From NCBI GenBank assembly GCA_023512835.1, contig CM042088.1, forward strand, positions 42,246,271 through 42,310,270: a stretch of DNA of 64,000 bases, given 5' to 3'. Shown here piece after piece: positions 61,833 through 64,000 of this stretch. The stretch is from Taxillus chinensis (lineage: Eukaryota; Streptophyta; Magnoliopsida; Santalales; Loranthaceae). The first letter of the stretch is position 1, and each line of letters opens with the position of its first letter. A program made the translations under genes and the position numbers. The notes beneath the pieces were generated by a model. The model was not told where the DNA came from. It did no database searches and saw nothing but the letters and a program-made list of their open reading frames with translations.

Positions 61833-64000
61833 GGGGGGGGGGGGGGGGAGGGAGGTTGGGTGGGGTCATGGTCCTACTCAGATTTTTAACATCCCTTTCA
61901 TATACCTCTTTCATATTAGTCAAGCATATGTTGATTGGTACTAACCTTGTAGCTTTACAAAACTAGTCTTTTTACTACAAATTTGAAGCACGCCCTTTCC
62001 TTCCTATAGAGATGCATGGTCCCCAAATCCTGGGTCGGTTCCTGTCATTAAGTGATATACTTCAGCCTGTATCAATCAATACAAAGTTACCATTGTTGTG
62101 GAGATATAGAGAGAGCCAGGAGACGTTAATTTTAGGATTAAAGTTGTTGAACTTTAATATGATATTAAAATTGGTTGTCTTCTCCACCTTGAGGGAGCAT
62201 CTAATACTATACATGTTTTAGATTCAAATATCAATTATGTTAAGGTAGACCAATGTCACACCCCGAGCTTCGAAAAAATATCCAGATGACACACTTTGAA
62301 TTGGCATTAGTATTAGTACGGGAAGCAAAGTGGAAGTATAGTTGGTACACAACAAAAGACTCCAAGATAATTAGTGTAGGAGTTATTAATGGAGCCCTTT
62401 TAAAGTTTGAACGTGTTAACACGGTTGAGTGTAAGCAGGACGACATTGGTCGAGAACTTGATTATGGAAATAAAATTTGATCATTCTTACATAAATAAGT
62501 TGAGAACCAACTGTTTCTCCCGATGAATTTAAAGGCAGTTGAAACCAATCTATATGTACCCTTAATCAAAGCTAACATAAAAGGCAAGGCGGACAACTCG
62601 AGCTCCCAAAAGTTGGCCCAAAAATAGGCTCCACATCCACTTGATCACGCAGATAGAGAACGTACATTCACTTTTAGAGATTTTATTTTACTCACCAATA
62701 AATCAATGATTTATATCATGTATGTTATATTATGCAGCATTTTTTATATTATATTTTCTTTTAATTTATAATTTCGACTATATGCTTTTAAATTTTATGT
62801 TGTTTATATGATATTAGTAAAGTATTAATAATTTAATATACAAATACAAATAATTTTGTCATTTTAGAATGTTTGAAAGATAAATGCCCCAATTTAAAAT
62901 TTTCCTTGTCCCCCTAAATTTTGTGGCCAACTTTGACCCCAACTGGTAAGACTTACTTAGATTATCATTCTCTCGTAAGATATTTAGGTGTCACACAAGT
63001 TAAAAACCTAGGATTGTGACAATAATATGACAACACATGATTTGATATAGATATGAATAATATGCATCGTGTGATCTCAACCTTTTGATTTGGTGAATGG
63101 ATAGATGGGTACTGTATATGTAGTCAAATATATACATAATCCCAAAATCAAAAATGACGTAAAATAAAAAATATATATTTTTGCCTCAATTTATGTTACA
63201 ATATTGGTAACATTATGAGTTCATTACCTAATTAGTAAAATGCTTATCTGTTAATTGTTTCCCTTTATCATTTATCTTCCTTTCCTCTCATAACCTGGCA
63301 AGTGTTATTTTTAAGGGAAGAAATACTCACATCCACCAAACTTAGAAACACACTCATCTTCCACGTGAAATGATTAAAATATTTTTTAAAAAATAATTAC
63401 AAAATATTCATATAAGAGTATGAATATAATGTTAGAAAAATAATATTCAAGCATAATTATTACATTGTATTTTTTGAAAATAAATTAAATGTTTAAATTT
63501 TATTTTTAAAATATTATATTTATATTTGAATACTTGTTTTTAAACAAATAATTATAGAAAATTTAAACTAATCTTTGAAGAGTACTATAATATAAATACA
63601 ATATTCAAAAAAAATAATATTTAAATATTTAATTTTTGTTTTAATATTAATATTCAAATATTAATATTCAAATATTATAAAAATAAATTTTTTAAAAATA
63701 TTTTTATAATTTCACATGAAATTAAAAATAATTTATAAATATATTTATTTTTTTTATGATTTTCTTGAGAATCTTATACTGAAAATTAAAAGGGCATTGC
63801 TGTCGCTCTGGTAGACACAATGCTTGAGGTCTCACATTCAAGAGACAATTGTGGTTGCACTAATTATTCGGCTATAATGTATCACCAGGCAAGATGTCAG
63901 ATTTAGATTTTAAACATGAATTAGGAGTTTTTAAAAATCGTATATGGCATGCTATGTAAATTATTAAAAAATATATTATGCTATTTAGGTGAACGCATTG
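60696..64000. other. Intergenic, AT-rich, no credible gene
   Basis: No recognisable coding region. It contains the GA/poly-G tract at 61778-61848. A stretch at about 62000-62650 has mixed composition and a frame (62253-62480) without known domains. Very AT-rich sequence runs from 63360 to 63780, and a moderately structured piece at 63790-63900 is discussed under findings. Confidence 0.45.
61778..61848. repeat. (GA)n followed by 27 G
   Basis: GA repeats (61778-61821) run directly into 27 consecutive G (61822-61848), then GGAGG-type sequence. One strand is purine-only for more than 70 bases, so triplex or G-quadruplex structure is possible. The length is unlikely to be exact. Confidence 0.9.

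Overview
This is nuclear DNA from a plant, most likely a eudicot and possibly woody. The evidence is intron-split plant gene families, AT-rich intergenic DNA and typical plant transposons. There is no operon structure, CRISPR array or bacterial signal. Six genes are clear: a DnaJ/DUF3444 co-chaperone (868-3274, +), a BONZAI-type copine in 16 exons (7355-19225, +), histone H2A.X in two exons (23357-21858, -), a NIP5;1-type boric acid channel in four exons (33819-38580, +), a GID1 gibberellin receptor in two exons (52518-54129, +) and a long tail-anchored coiled-coil protein (59104-57180, -).

Layout: the co-chaperone is followed by about 4 kb of repeat-rich intergenic DNA. The copine is 12 kb long because its first large introns hold remnants of a LINE, a Copia element and a hAT transposon. 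A CT-rich island and small AT-rich repeats separate it from H2A.X. From 24 to 30 kb lies a graveyard: a kinase fragment, an F-box fragment, an LRR receptor fragment and an unassigned exon-like piece. The aquaporin follows, with a 3.5 kb first intron. Next to it sits a complete-ended but gutted Ty1/Copia element (39108-45238), then a 607 bp TRIM (46504-47110). Both have perfect 5 bp target duplications. GID1 lies near 53 kb. The coiled-coil gene at 57-59 kb has its 5' flank repeated in tandem upstream. The last 3 kb is AT-rich with a GA/poly-G tract.

The genes do not form a pathway; this is an ordinary chromosomal neighbourhood. The most informative points are: (1) an ATGTAA 'AUG-stop' upstream of the NIP5;1 start, the element type known to control this gene by boron; (2) four otherwise healthy genes each broken by a one-step length error in a mononucleotide run, which points to assembly error rather than four real pseudogenes; (3) a Copia copy that lost both its protease active-site region and its integrase core; (4) the tandemly repeated 5' flank of the coiled-coil gene; (5) an E2F-like palindrome plus telo-box at H2A.X. 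I saw no evidence of a wholly new system. Splice sites were placed by eye from GT/GC-AG signals, reading frame and remembered family structure; no search was run.
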